Origin: Favolaschia claudopus
Lineage: Eukaryota > Basidiomycota > Agaricomycetes > Agaricales > Mycenaceae
Direction: 5' to 3'
Assembly: GCA_037176885.1 (NCBI GenBank)
Contig: JAWWNJ010000047.1
Location: 1,517,808-1,581,807, forward strand
Length of the DNA stretch: 64,000 bases
Below are positions 25,060 to 36,900 of the stretch, one piece after another. The translations under genes were made by a program, and so were the position numbers. Numbering within the stretch: position 1 is the first letter of the stretch; each line of letters starts with the position of its first letter. The notes under the pieces were generated by a model, which did no database searches, had not been told where the DNA came from, and saw only the letters and a list, made by a program, of their open reading frames with translations.

Positions 25060-25156
25060 TCGGATGTCGTGCTGGGGCACCACCGCAGCAAAGTAGCGCG
25101 TCGACAACAGCAACATAAGCTTAAACGGTGATGGAGGTTCGATTCCTCCCCTCCGA
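25060..25156 (+). other. tRNA-like segment with strong B-box, uncertain
   Basis: A T-arm GGAGG TTCGATT CCTCC (25133-25149) with a perfect B-box core GGTTCGATTCC is followed by CCTCCGA. That pairs at 6 of 7 positions with TCGGATG at 25060-25066. The 97-nt length would require an intron or a long variable arm, and no clear anticodon arm was found. Confidence 0.25.
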
Positions 25157-25574
25157 CCTCCGATTCGGCTCCTATCCCATGTTTTTCGTCGGGGAGCTCC
25201 CTGGAATCAGCAAGTTCCCCCGCCGTGTCCACACGCACCCGCCCTCGACCACCGAATACCCTTGGTTTCCCTGCCTCATATGGAAATCATTTACCTCGAA
25301 TGTTCAATTCCAAATCCCGAGTTCCTCTTCCTTTCAATCCGACCCAGTCCAACCACTAGTTGCCGGCCGTCGCCCATTATTAGTACCCCCCAACTCGACT
25401 TCTGACTCCTCGGCTTCGGTTACTTCAACCACTGTTCACCCGTGGCCATAAACACCACCGAACCCGTTTTTCAAAAAATGTCTTATCCTTTTCACTTTCG
25501 TTGGCAACGGTACACTTGAGATCATGTAAAACGCTCAGGAGTGTAGGGAATTGGGGAGAATGGCATTGATGCCG

Positions 25575-26080
25575 CCTCCATGCAAACGTCCATACCCTGA
25601 CGTCGTGGGTTCGGGCAAAGGGATTTTGACGCGGCACTGACGTTTTGACGCGCGCGCGTCAGTTCGCGTCAGTTGCATTTCTTGCGACCTCTCAAACTCC
25701 CCACCAACGATTAAATTTTGCTTGCATAGGGCATATAGGACTTCGGGGGCCTATACTTATGCTCTGGCACACCCATAGTCATTGTCAGTAATAGGTAATG
25801 TGTGGAAAACTCTTGCCCAACTTGACTTTGAACGTCAAGACGCGTCAATCACATGTCAGTGATGCCGCGTCAAGGTTCCGCGCCGAATCGTCAAGATGCC
25901 GCGTCAATCTTCTTGTGTTGACGCGTCGGCGCGTCAGTCCCGGCGCGCGCCGCGTCAACGCGAATTTTCTCCAACGTCGGCGTCAACTTCAAAGCCGATT
26001 TCTTATGCCTTGCTTTAGTATACCTGCGCGTCAACATCGCACTGCCACCAAGAGCTGAAATCTGCGGTGACGCGCTCTAA
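25575..26080. repeat. CGCGTCA motif cluster
   Basis: More than ten occurrences of CGTCA, mostly within CGCGTCA or GACGCGTCA, in both orientations within about 460 bp (for example 25628-25672, 25833-25960, 26028-26068). A second cluster lies at 26676-26768, and single sites are at 27833-27842 and 27862-27868. ACGCGT is the core of the fungal MCB (MBF-binding) element. Here the density and lack of a flanking gene favour a degenerate repeat family over a promoter. Confidence 0.5.
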
Positions 26081-26969
26081 CACTGCGAAAACGATCCCGA
26101 AGTTTTGAGTTCAATATACTTGGATCCTCAATACAAACCAACTAATCAAAGGAAAGCCGTGGATTTTGCGATTCGGGCAGGTTATGTCCATAGTAGTGAT
26201 TCATGAGTATTGAGGGTACTGAGTTTGACAGCCACCAAACCACCCTGTTTTATTCCCAGCAATTTACAACATCCTCCTGGGGCGGCTCCCGAGTCTTTCT
26301 AATCAAATTTCTGAGGTGAGAACAGATAATTCACCCCATCGTCCTGTTTTTTCTTTGAACGCTGATAACAGCATATTTTGATTGCCGATTTGAACATGGT
26401 TCGGGACAATCCTGATTCAAAATTGGACCACAATTTATTTACATTGCCTATGAGAGACTAATCTACATGCATTCAGCTTGATATAAACTGCGATGAAAGA
26501 AAACTATTGAACGAACGATGTGCACAAAAAATACACACTTGTTCAACCTCGTCAATTGGGGACAGCGCAGGATTAACAACGCTTGTCGTTAAATTAAAAT
26601 TTCTGGCAAGTTAAAGAAAGTCAAAGCAAAGTAGTTCATTTATGCAGTAGTGCCCTGCGCCGTTCAAGCTGCCCGCGTCAGTTCGGTGAAGAGATCAGCG
26701 CGTCGCGCGTCAATGGGCAAATGCGGCGCGTCAGTGACGCGTCAGTCGAACGTCTGCCGCGTCAATTTACCCCTGCCCGGTGGGTTCGACCCCCCTCCCT
26801 ACTTGGGGACTCTAGATCTTGTAATCTTTTTGACGTCGAAAAAAATTGCTGTTCGTTGACCAGGACATTGCAATACAGAAACAGTGCAAACGAGATCCCG
26901 CCCCTGTATCCTACCCCCTTCTCTTTGCTAGAAAAAATGTATTATATATTTTCGTTAGCAGCTGGGCGG
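26081..26969. other. AT-richer non-coding stretch with second CGCGTCA cluster
   Basis: 26090-26640 is AT-richer than its neighbours and shows no ORF or motif. 26676-26768 holds further CGCGTCA words. Nothing else is recognised. Confidence 0.35.
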
Positions 26970-27237
26970 TACACATCATGCCGACCCTGCCCGCTCGACT
27001 CGGGCCGCAGACCCTACATTGTACTTCTGAGCTTTTTTTATTTTTAGCTGGTTTCCGCATAAAATACTTGACCCGAGCCATCCTACACCCCTCCCCTTCC
27101 AACCCCCACACCCACCAGACACATGATCTTCACATCCCGATCGGCCATTCACTACACCTCGACCATCACTTCCCGCTTGTGCCATCACCACCTCTCAAAT
27201 CTTGCACTTCAGCCTGCGATTTACCCTTCCGCCACCC
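26970..27237 (+). repeat. SINE-like repeat copy 3 (5' part degraded)
   Basis: Close match to 20217-20480. The tRNA-like 5' half is replaced by unrelated sequence, and the copy ends at CCGCCACCCACT next to an inverted-repeat element. Confidence 0.6.
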
Positions 27238-27249
27238 ACTGTGAAAAGT

Positions 27250-27400
27250 AAAAGCACTCAAATGTGGTGCCCGCCAAGTGCCCGCACTCATTTTCGAGAT
27301 TTAGCGCTGATATTAAGGGCTTAGGGAATGAGTGCTTTTTGGGGCACTTTTTATTAGTGCTTGCCAGCACTCATATCCGAAGCACTCCATATAGATGTTG
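27250..27400. repeat. GCACTC inverted-repeat element
   Basis: AAAAGCACTCA (27250-27260) is inverted at 27329-27339 (TGAGTGCTTTT). GCACTCATT (27284-27292) is inverted at 27327-27335. GCACTC words recur to about 27385. It is compact and hairpin-prone, consistent with a small non-autonomous DNA element, but no target-site duplication was confirmed. Confidence 0.4.
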
Positions 27401-30400
27401 GGAGGTAATTTTGCGCCGTATCGGCAAGGTGGGTTGGAATGCCGCAACAGCGGCAATCGAGGGCATTTCACAATAAAGCGGTTCAACTTCATCGTGTCGT
27501 CGCCCGTCGCACCCAGCTTCAAGTTCCCTTAGGCCTGCACTCCTGGAAGCCCTGCTCAGGTATGCCGGCTCACACCCCGGAATGGCTAAGTGAAATACCG
27601 GTCCTAGTTCACAGTTCGACTGACTTGTACTTATCACTCGTTTCACTAACACTTAGCATCGTTTCTATTTGTTCAAACCTGAAGGCCTGACACCCTGGCG
27701 AGATTTGGGCATACTCGTAGCTGTGATTGACCCATCAGCAGAGCGGACAAACAATTCTGGAATTTATCTGAATTTTTGAGAGTTTTCGGCCGAGCCATTC
27801 GAAACGCTACTTTCGGACTTAGCGAAAAACGCGACGCGTCAGTCATGCGATGTGTGACATTAGTGACGCGTAACACATCGCTCCTCTCCCTTTTCCTTCA
27901 TCTTCTGGGCTGTCCCGTGGGCTCCCGTCCCTCTTCGCGCCCGAATACGACACAGGACGAATTTCACTCGCTATTGGCACGTTTTGTAGTTCCGAAATGC
28001 CCCGATAACGCCCAAATTTCGGCCCCTGAGGCTGATTCCGTCTCCGGGCCACAATGCCGCGACATCGCCGTTTCGCGCGTGTTCCACGCCCTCGATGGTC
28101 TTCTGCTAGTGCTCCCACCTTTCTGAAGCCCGCCGACTGCGTTTGCTGCCTCCGCCGCCACATGCCTATGCTTAGAGCTCGCTAGCTACTCCATCCTGCC
28201 TCCCTTTGGCTCGATTGAGGAGATGGTATGACGGTGAGCCATTTTCCAAACCTTGATGTTAATTACTCACGCGAAGCGAGAACGGCGAATCACAAGAAGC
28301 GACTCGATTTAATTACCAGAGACGCGTGGAACAGGAGGGAGCAAAAGAGCCAGGGATGTCATGTGATCGTGTTTGCGCATCGGCTGATTCGGCCCCGGCC
28401 AACGCGTCTGTTAGCACGCCACGTCACTCCCACTCCTTCTTCCCCGCCTTCCACCTCGACGCGCTCCCACTCGCCTCCGCTCGCGCCACCCAATCCCTCC
28501 CGCAGTCCTCCAGGTCCCCGCACATAATATCACCGCCGCCTTTGGCTTCCAGCCGCATCCTCTCCGTTGACAAGTCCGATCCCTTTCGACACCGCGTCGC
28601 TGTCACCGCCTCTACTTGGTCTGCCCCGCTGCCACCCCCGCTCTCATCCTCGAATCTGATGTCACCTACACCTCAAACAAAAATGATAGATTGACGCGTT
28701 CTCGATGCCACGTCTGGATCCTTGGCTATTTCGTGCGTTCTATATCATTCCCCAACCCCCTCTCTTGATTCCACTCAGCGACCGATATAGACTCTTCACA
28801 ACTACCCATTACTTGTTCTTCATAAACTACTGATCTTCCCAGCCTCTTCCTCAACAACTGACGCCACGATCGAAGGAACTATACGCGTCGAGATAGACGG
28901 AGGGGCTTACAGGTGCGCAATTCTTTTCCCGCTTGATTCTCCCACCTTCTACCTTCTTCCCTCTCCTCCCTCAACTGACTTTGCGTCAGCCCACTTCCTC
29001 CTTCGCGTTTGACTCCGTGTCTCGCTGTCGTCTCAGGCTCTCAATCCGCGTCTGCCTCCACCTCCTCCCATTCACGCGCCCGCCCTCAAACGCACTGGCT
29101 GTGTCCTTCTACATAGGATTCGTTCCATTCCCCCTCACTTCCCCTCCCCTGCGATTCTCTTGTGCTAATGATATTCCTTTGCAGCTTGGTGATGCTCCGC
29201 CCACGCCCACGTCGCCACATCAAATAATGTGCACAGTACGTCCTCTCCCCCATTCTGTTGCGATCCATTCCATTCTCCCTCCTCATTTTACCTCGAGGTG
29301 TTCATCGACACCGTCCCGGTTATCCCCTGGTCCCTACGCCCTGTGTCGCGTTAAAACGATGGTATGTCTAAATGTCAAGGTTTCAACTTGTAAGTGTTCT
29401 TCTATCTCCTACTTCGCGACGCTCCACTTACTTTGCTACCAGATCAATCTCCCCAACACCATAGCATGAACTTTGCCCCCTCATTTCGGTACACTTCTGC
29501 GTTCTTTGCTCATATATGTTTTGTATAGAATAATGCTTTCAATGTACTCGAGGTTTTCTCTTCGCTATAGCCTGCCCTGGCAATATTAGCGCGCGGAGTG
29601 CACCATCGCCCGTCAACCGACAACCCGTCAAGTTTTCCATGGTAACAATCCTCTCTTGTTCCTTGCTGACATGAAGCGTTCGGCCATTCGCTAGTGCTGG
29701 GCTCACCCATTTTCCAGCTGTCTCATGCTCTAGGTGAGTTCTTTTTATTTGGTCTACTCCTCCCACAGCTGAATTCACCCCAACTCCTCGTCGAGAACTC
29801 GTCGTTCCCACATCAATGCTGAACCCCGGTGACCCCGTTGACCGATGCGAGCCTACCGGCTTACTTTTTCCATCCACTTACCCATGAGGCTATTTTAATG
29901 GCCTCCTCCTACTCCAGCCTCAACTGTTCTTGTCGAGCCTGCGCGATCATCCCTGCTGCAGCCCCGTCAACTGCGCTTCGCGGTCAAGTTTCCTCTTCGT
30001 ATGCTCTTTCTATCTTCTCGCTCCTCCGTCGTACCTTTCTCTTCACCCGTTTGAGTTTCCTTACAGTTTGCATGACTACAGTAATGTTATACCTTCACAC
30101 ATCTTTGCCCTTAATGTCTCGATATGCACCGAGGCTATCGTCGACCCGTTCGGCTGTCCAATGCGAACGAAACCGTTATTGTGTACCGAAATTGTGCAAC
30201 TACGCCCAATACCTCCTCGCTCTTCTTTTCGCCCTCGAATCCTCGCTCTTGACTCCGTATACGCCCAAACTACGCTTTGACTGTCGCCCTCGGGCCTCTC
30301 GGTCAGTCACTTTTCCTCACTCTTTTCTTCCCTTACTGACTTCATTGTTCTATCGCTTACTCCGAAGTGTCTCCAAGATCTTGAAGCACCACTACGCGTG

Positions 30401-30608
30401 AATTCAAGCTTCAATTTTGGGTTGACTTTGATTGAATGAGTGGGCTGCGCGATCCGCTAACTATGCAACTTATTACTCTGACTATGCAGTTCCAGCTCCA
30501 AGCGTGTGATCCAAAAGTATACTGAAAGTTTGCGGGCTCAATCCCTCGATTTCCTCATTCACGCCCTTACTGACCTTCAAGCTCAACTCCGACTTCGACT
30601 CGATACAG
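27401..30608 (+). other. Non-coding, pyrimidine-rich + sense stretch
   Basis: No recognisable protein. Frames of 178 and 190 codons (28933-29469, 29829-30401) are Ser/Leu/Pro-rich by-products of C/T-rich sequence. Scattered intron-like donors and acceptors occur. Confidence 0.35.
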
Positions 30609-31026
30609 GCCGAAACCATGCCGGTTTGACATCGGCTCAAGTCACCCTTGTTGGTTGAGTGCAGCGCTATGTTTGTATCGATTCAGGTGAGCTCACCTTG
30701 TTACTTCAATTCAAGGATTTGCCCCGAGGGCAAAGACGCTGATTTCACCATTATTCTTTCCTCTTGAAGGCCGAAACTATGCCCTTTCGAATTCGAACCT
30801 CAACTCAAATCCATTCTAGTAATCGAACGCGGAGACTATGCCAGTCGCCGTCCAGGTGCGTTCATTCTGTCCCTTTCATTCAAGCATTAGCCGCAAAGGC
30901 AAAGATATTGACTTCACCATTCTCTCTCCCCAGGCCAAAACGATGCTCGTTTGAATTCGACCTTAGCTCACATACATTCGTGAAAGTAATTGAACGCCGA
31001 GACTACGCCGGCATGTTTTCAGGCAG
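30609..31026 (+). repeat. Tandem array of three 'exon+intron' units
   Basis: Three consecutive units start at 30609, 30770 and 30935 (spacing 161 and 165 bp). Each has an exon-like block of 78-92 nt beginning GCCGAAAC-ATG or GCCAAAACGATG and ending CAG. It is followed in units 1 and 2 by an intron-like block of 79-83 nt beginning GTGAGCTC/GTGCGTTC, containing GCAAAGA-GCTGA/TTGACTTCACCATT and ending in a pyrimidine tract plus AG. Unit 3 ends at GTGAGT (31027). Stops in the exon-like blocks differ between units, so coding ability is doubtful. Confidence 0.55.
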
Positions 31027-31129
31027 GTGAGTTGAATATCTGCTTGGCGCACTCAAGACATGTCCTTGTTTCGTAGTCTATTCAAACGCCTCAGTAATCA
31101 ACCGTCGACTCGACCCAATCTCACCCTAA

Positions 31130-32010
31130 CCTCTTCGCCGAGTCGTCCATCTTGCGATGGTGACGGAGGGGCTCCGAGATTTGCGGCATGCGCCTTGTCG
31201 TTCGGCTTGCGGTGACGGTTTTGCCCTTCTTTTCCGCCGCCTCGGGCCCAGCAATCCTTTTGAAGGTGGCCCTTCTTCTTGCAGTTATAGCACCGCAAGT
31301 TCGTCTTCTTCCGCTGAGCACCGCTGTTCCCGTAGAACGCGGCTTCCGTTTCACCTCTGACTTTCTCAGCCTTCCGTCTTTCGGCTTCACCACTCATGCC
31401 TTGAAGCACCGTGTCGGGGTCCAGAGGTGTGCCACGAAGTGCCGATGCCCCCGTCAATGCGGACAGGTACGTCTCCCATTCTTCAGACAGTGATCCGAGC
31501 ACTATTGCTACGAATTCCCTATCACCAGGGTCGGCGTCCATTGCGATCAGGTCTTCCCTAATCGACTGAAGCCTCGTGCGGTGTTCTTTCACGCTTGCCT
31601 CATCTGCGCATCGCTCATCTTGTAATTTGCGGCGCAGATCAACGGGGACCATTAACGACTTCTTTTGGAACTGTTTTTAACTTTGTGCCGCATTTCCATA
31701 GCGGTCTTCTCTCCTTTGACTTTCAAGAAAAGTGAATCCGGGATCACGGTCGCCAGGCCTTGTTTAATGGCAGCCCGTTCTGAACCGCCGACGCGTAAGC
31801 AACGCATCGTATGCCTTTGTCTCGCCCGCCGTGGGTTGACCTGGGTCGACGAATTTAGGCTCGACGGGAACCTTCGAGATGGTAGCCCTTTCGAAGTGGT
31901 CACTGAGAGCACTGAGACCAGCCGCGTCGATTGCGAACACGAAACGATCGCGAAAACCCAATTAGTACTATCTTGGCGAAGGCAAATGAATTGTGATTCA
32001 AAGGTACAAA
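31130..32010 (-). mobile_element. Ty1/copia Gag fragment, frameshifted
   Basis: Minus-strand Gag of a copia-type LTR retrotransposon in three frames. About 31946-31770 has 'FAIDAAGLSALSDHFE', about 31787-31670 has 'IKQGLATVIPDSLF', and 31652-31130 has the rest. The last piece contains the UBN2-type core ('FVAIVLGSLSEEWETYL') and a CCHC knuckle CX2CX4HX4C (C121, C124, H129, C134 of that 184-residue frame; about 31292-31251). No LTR, protease, integrase or reverse transcriptase follows. It abuts the F-box gene 3' end directly, so this is a truncated remnant, not an active element. Confidence 0.85.
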
Positions 32011-32106
32011 TACGGTACAGAGTAGCGGGGATAATATTGGGGGAGAAGGCGGTTTGGTCAAGATCGAACCGGGCTCGTCTGGTACGGCTGTCAGAACCAC
32101 CTCGGA

Positions 32107-33715
32107 CGCAACTGCAAGCACTTACGCGGAAATGGAATCGTGTGATGCAAAGTCCATCTCGCGCCAACGACTCCAAGCGTGCAGTGTCAAATGGGGGTTC
32201 GTTGTAGCTGGGAAGGTCAAGGTTTTTCAGATAACGAAGGTCCGAAGGGATGTTCCATCGCGACTCGATCATGTGGCAGAGGGAGTTGTAGAAATCTTCC
32301 GATGTGTTGTGCCAGTGATCCACGCCGAAAGATCCCACTTTCGTGCACAGAGGCGTAGCCCCAGGTTCGAGAGTGAGGGCGACGAACATCTCCGGCAGAA
32401 CCGAAGGGGCGTAGCTTTGGGCCTCGCCGAGATAGAGACTTGTGAGGTTGGGACAAAGCTCCAGTACTGCTAGCGTTTCAGCAGTTTCAACGATTGACTC
32501 AAAGCGTAAAGTCTCCAGAGAACACCCAGAACGGCGTATGAGAGCCGCGAGGAGTCGGAGCCTGTCTTCTTCGTCCTGAATCTCTGGTACCTCAGTGTAC
32601 TCGCAAGTGTTGTCCAATGCCACCCGTCGGAGATTCGGCGATGATAGGCAGCTTAGAATCTCATCCCCGTAGATACCGAGCGTGAGATCACTCAGATGTG
32701 GTAGGGTGAAGGGGGTGGAGGGGCGTTCAGGAAAAGAGTCCACTGGGACATGATACGTCAAACGCTGCAGGTTTTGGGCAGAAGGTAGAAAGTCGAGACC
32801 GGAATCGGTCGCGGCAGTGATTTGGAGGTGGGTCAGCTGAGCCCAGGGAAAGGTCAGGGGTATCGCAGCCTCCATGAAGCTGACATCGATATCGAATTCA
32901 ACCTGTCGCAGGCGAGGCGCGACGGCGAATACGTCCCTGTGTACTGTCTCCCATTCTGTGGCAATGCCGCCCACAACTAGGTGCTGTAGTTGATCGAGTC
33001 GACCGCGAATTCGAGGCAGAGCTGCGAGGGGGACAGCGGTGCTCCATCCAGTGGCTGAGAGGCTGAGTCGAAACCAACGGTGACTCTCGGGAATCAAAAT
33101 GTCCCAGAGAGCCGCCACGTGTTCTGCTGAGCCGAGGTCTTCGGGAGAACCGACCTGTCCATGCATCCGGAACGCTACGGAAATGGGAGCGGCGCAGGAG
33201 AGACGCAGTTGAGCCTGAACGGCGGCTAAGGGATACTCGAGCGCGGGGTTGGGGCGGGTTTTGTAACAAGCGGTGATGTACACGGAATTGAAGGTGAAAT
33301 CCGTCCAGAGGAGAGGGTACCCCAGTGCAGCGTCCCTCCAACTCCGACAGACGTGGCCAAGCCTCCACGGCGCGGTTGGTATCGGGCCGCGGCCGTTCAC
33401 TTGCCGGTTATGTTCAGTGAGCAGGAAAATTTCTAAAAGTACATCGAGCGGCACCCGCGCCACAGGAGAGATGTCCCGCGACAGGACTACCAGAGTGCCG
33501 GTGAGGCGTCCTATCTCCAGCCCGACGGATAATTTCTCGCCGACAAGTAAGTGCATTTCATCGGACGTGATGCCCTCCATGCGCTCCCCGATAGCCTCCG
33601 TGATAGCCTCCGTCCTGGACCGAGCAGCGTCGATGTCAGCCCGGATGCCCCCGATGAGCCTGCGCAAATGCTCCTGATAAGATGCCTCGTTGATCTGGGT
33701 CAGCCTGCGGGACAT
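32107..33715 (-). CDS. F-box-like domain protein of the agaric type
   Basis: Intact frame from ATG at 33715. Residues about 15-80 form a heptad-like helix, as is typical ahead of the F-box in Agaricomycete F-box proteins. The F-box lies at about residues 85-140 ('PLDVLLEIFLLTEHN' ... 'CRSWRDAALGYPLLWTDF'). The rest, to about residue 536, has LRR-like periodicity ('LDQLQHLVVGG', 'LTHLQITAAT', 'NLRRVALDN', 'NLTSLYLGE'). By family it would bind Skp1 in an SCF ubiquitin ligase, with the C-terminal part choosing substrates; the target is unknown. The frame continues to 31652 but beyond about 32107 it loses family character and reads into a copia Gag remnant. A consensus donor GTAAGT at 32125 sits at that point, so the true end may be a final exon now lost or displaced. 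Confidence 0.75.
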
Positions 33716-33880
33716 TGAACTCTACAGTGGATATAGTAGTGACTTGCAATCGGCATAGGAAGGGAACACTTACGTCGGGGTATTCAAAGAGAACTTGAGC
33801 CGGTGGGGATGTGTGGATGTGGTGGTAGACACAAAAGAAAAACGTGTCTGCGTCACAGATGTCACATCGATGCGATCACG

Positions 33881-33921
33881 GTGACAGAGTTGACAGTTGA
33901 TCCCCGTTGACAGCTGTCAAC
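33881..33921. promoter_or_regulatory. TGACAG/CTGTCA site cluster with 16-bp palindrome
   Basis: TGACAG occurs at 33882, 33891 and 33907. The last is part of a perfect palindrome GTTGACAGCTGTCAAC (33906-33921). The cluster lies about 170-200 bp upstream of the F-box start and between two divergent strand-bias domains, so it could serve a bidirectional promoter. The binding factor is unknown; TGACAG resembles TALE-homeodomain core sites. Confidence 0.35.
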
Positions 33922-36900
33922 TCCCTCTTTTCCTCCGACTGTCATGTTCGCTGCAGCCTCGACCGCTCACCCTGGTCCCACGCACCATCTGAAGTCTTTT
34001 TGTCATCTTCCTTCCGAAGAGTTTTGTTGGCTTGCTCGACAACCCACCTTTCTCGTTCCTGCCTGTTGACCTTGCTGCCGACCCGGGTGAAGTCTTCTCA
34101 CTGTCGGACTCGGAAGACGACGCAATCACCACTGCTTCTCAGGAATAATGCCTCCCCGTGCATTTAAATGCTGAATCCGGCCAACGCATTCCGTGTCCAG
34201 TGCACTACCACACATGCTTTCCCCCGTCACATCCAGCTAATATCCTCCTCTCATTTCCCCGTTTCATATCGGCGCTCGTTCTTGTTCCGGGCACCGCGCT
34301 ATCATTCTTCTTTCAACGCCGGATCGAACTCTTAGCTCTAGCAGTATCAAGCTCACAGCGTCATCAGCGGTAGTCTGCGAGCACACTGTTGCTATGTCAT
34401 CGCTTCAATATTTTCTTTCGTTCATCTTCTTCCCACTCCCCCCGTCCGTCAATTTGGTTCTGGCCCTCGAATATCGTACAGTCGAGTCCTGGATTAGTAC
34501 TGCCTTAACGTTTTGCATCCTTCAGTTCATTTTATTTGTTTCTTTTCGTGCTACGAGGAATATGCCTCACCGGGCACTTACACCTATCGCTGCTAACCCT
34601 GCTTCAGATCTCGATTCGCTGGCTAACAACACAGATCCGGAATACTCGACATGTATCCCCTATCACCGACCTCCTTGAATCTTGACTTCCCCAGTCCGTC
34701 CTTTCGTTCTTGGCTCATCGATGACTCTTATAGATTTTCCTAGACGTTGAACGTTCAGAGTGAATCGAACTGTACGAACTACCAGAATACGTCGACGAGG
34801 TAAATTCCATGTCAACTTCAATGATTTTCTTGATTACTTAATTACCTCCGCCGATAGCTCCACTCCTATTATACTCCAGTCTCAGTACTCCCTTCCACTC
34901 TTCCCTTCTTTTTATCCTCTCTCCCCAATTATCCGGCTCCCATCGTGTGGCCCCTCGTCGAAGTCCATAAACAAGGGCAACCGTTCTGTAACTCTTTAGC
35001 GCTACCCGGGCCCTTCTTGAGTATGTACCTTACTCCGGAGCAACGTATGTACATATGCACCGCTTAACTCTCTCACCATTTTTAGATCTTTTAATCTCAA
35101 TTAACTTCAGGCGACTACGACCTTGGCCCTCTCCAACGATGATGTCGAGCAAAACAGAGGCTGGATCCATGCATTGACTTAGAACAAGTGTTGGCGGGAA
35201 GCTTGTCGTGGCTGACGTGGAGTGATACAAAGTGCATCTTCGCCCCCACCCGATTCACGCTGTCTGCTTCGCCCTCCTTTCTATTTCAGTTATATCCGCT
35301 GACACCTTCAACTTGGTTCGTCTTCATTCTTGACTTGAAGACCTCGCGACGAGAGACGACTTCATAGGTAGTCCGCCCCATTCCTTTTTCTTTCATTCGC
35401 TTAAACAGTCGATTTCCGACCGTTGTTTAGTCGATTCATGATCTCGATGAGCCCACTTTGTTTGACTTACCCAGTTGCCGACTAGACAATTCGAGGCCGT
35501 CTGAATTGTCTTGATTGGTTTAGAGAAGACCTCGGCTTGGAACGAGGTGGGTCTTCGCAACCCGCTGGTTCGTTGACTCGAACTAACTTGATTACACGAA
35601 GAGAGAGATGGAAAACATCTGATCTCGGAAGGCTTGACCGTGCGTCGGCCCGCACAAACCGACTCGATTTCAGACGTTTGACTTCGCGTCGCGTTCATGC
35701 CCTCAAATTTCCACTCCACACGCCCAGCTTAGTTGAAGATTGAACGGCGAGCCACCCCACATTGACTTATCTCCCTTCCCTCTTGCCACTCGACCCATCC
35801 CAAGTCTCCCTTTTTGCTGCGACGCGCCGCCGGACAGAACCATGAGCTCTATGAGCGCGTTTAACGAGGCGGATCTCAGGCTGTTCTGTCCTATCCTCCT
35901 TTCTATCTGTTTTCTGTTCTTCGTTCACGTTCAACGTTGTAGTGCCTTAGATTCTTCCTGCTCTGCACGGCCTCAATCTCTCACAGGATAATCGTGGTGG
36001 GTTCAAATATAACCGTCCGCGCCTCAAGCAATCAACCGCAACTCTTCGAATTTTATTCATTGTTACCCTATGTTCCACCATTTGCGAGACTAGTCCGTTC
36101 AAAGGGCCCGCGAGTTACCGCCAACCCCCATATTCCACCTCGCAGCCAAGGAGCGGCGGTGCGACGTGCGAATCTTTTCCGCGGTAACCCATTTCCGCTG
36201 GTCTCAAATCGATCCCCTGTCGTTTGTGACCTCAGCGTCCGTCCCCGTCCGTCAACAAATTTAATCCCAGCCTCTCTGGATTCTCGCTTTTATTCTTCAT
36301 GCTGGCATGTCACTTTCTATTCGGCTACACCTTCTACTCCAAAGATTTGTTCAGCTGAGTAAATTGTCATTCCCCTTTGAGTGATTACTGACCTGCTGCT
36401 ATTTTCCCCTCTCTCTCGGGTGTGCTATACTCAACCTGCGTCTGCTCCGCGTTGAAACGGCCTCCAAGTCACATTTCAACGTGCCTCTACATGTGGGTAG
36501 TTACATTCCTTTGACTACCTGTACTTAGCCCTCACTGACATTTCGCTCAGGTTGATGCACAAAACAGGGTGCGCCGTAGAAAAGCAAGAAGTTTGGAATG
36601 ATTAATTGACTGCCCGGTAGTTTGCTGAGACTGTGGTTGTCTAGTAAGGGGGTCGTATACCGCCGTTATAAACAACTTTCAAAACCTGAAGCCGTTAATG
36701 GACTTCAACTCACAGTTCCACCCCGGTGATTTATCGAATTGAATCCCGCTAAGGGTTAGGTGACTCTTGTTCATTTGCGTTCTTTCATTTCTCTCCCGCA
36801 ACGATGCTCAAACTCCTATCCACACCTTTGATGCAATCTACAAATTTCGATTTCACTCCCCGACACGCCGCAATTGCGTCGCAACGAGTCAATCCAAGAT

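Noticed and set aside
25060..25156. Functional tRNA gene
   Set aside because: T-arm is good but length, D-arm and anticodon arm do not fit; kept only as a low-confidence tRNA-like segment.
29829..30401. 190-codon open frame on +
   Set aside because: Leu/Ser-rich by-product of pyrimidine-rich DNA; nothing recognisable.
31130..32010. Complete LTR retrotransposon
   Set aside because: No LTRs, primer-binding site, protease, integrase or reverse transcriptase on either side.
31098..33715. Single long F-box-Gag fusion gene
   Set aside because: The Gag part needs three different frames and the F-box frame reads only part of it; more likely adjacency than a functional fusion.
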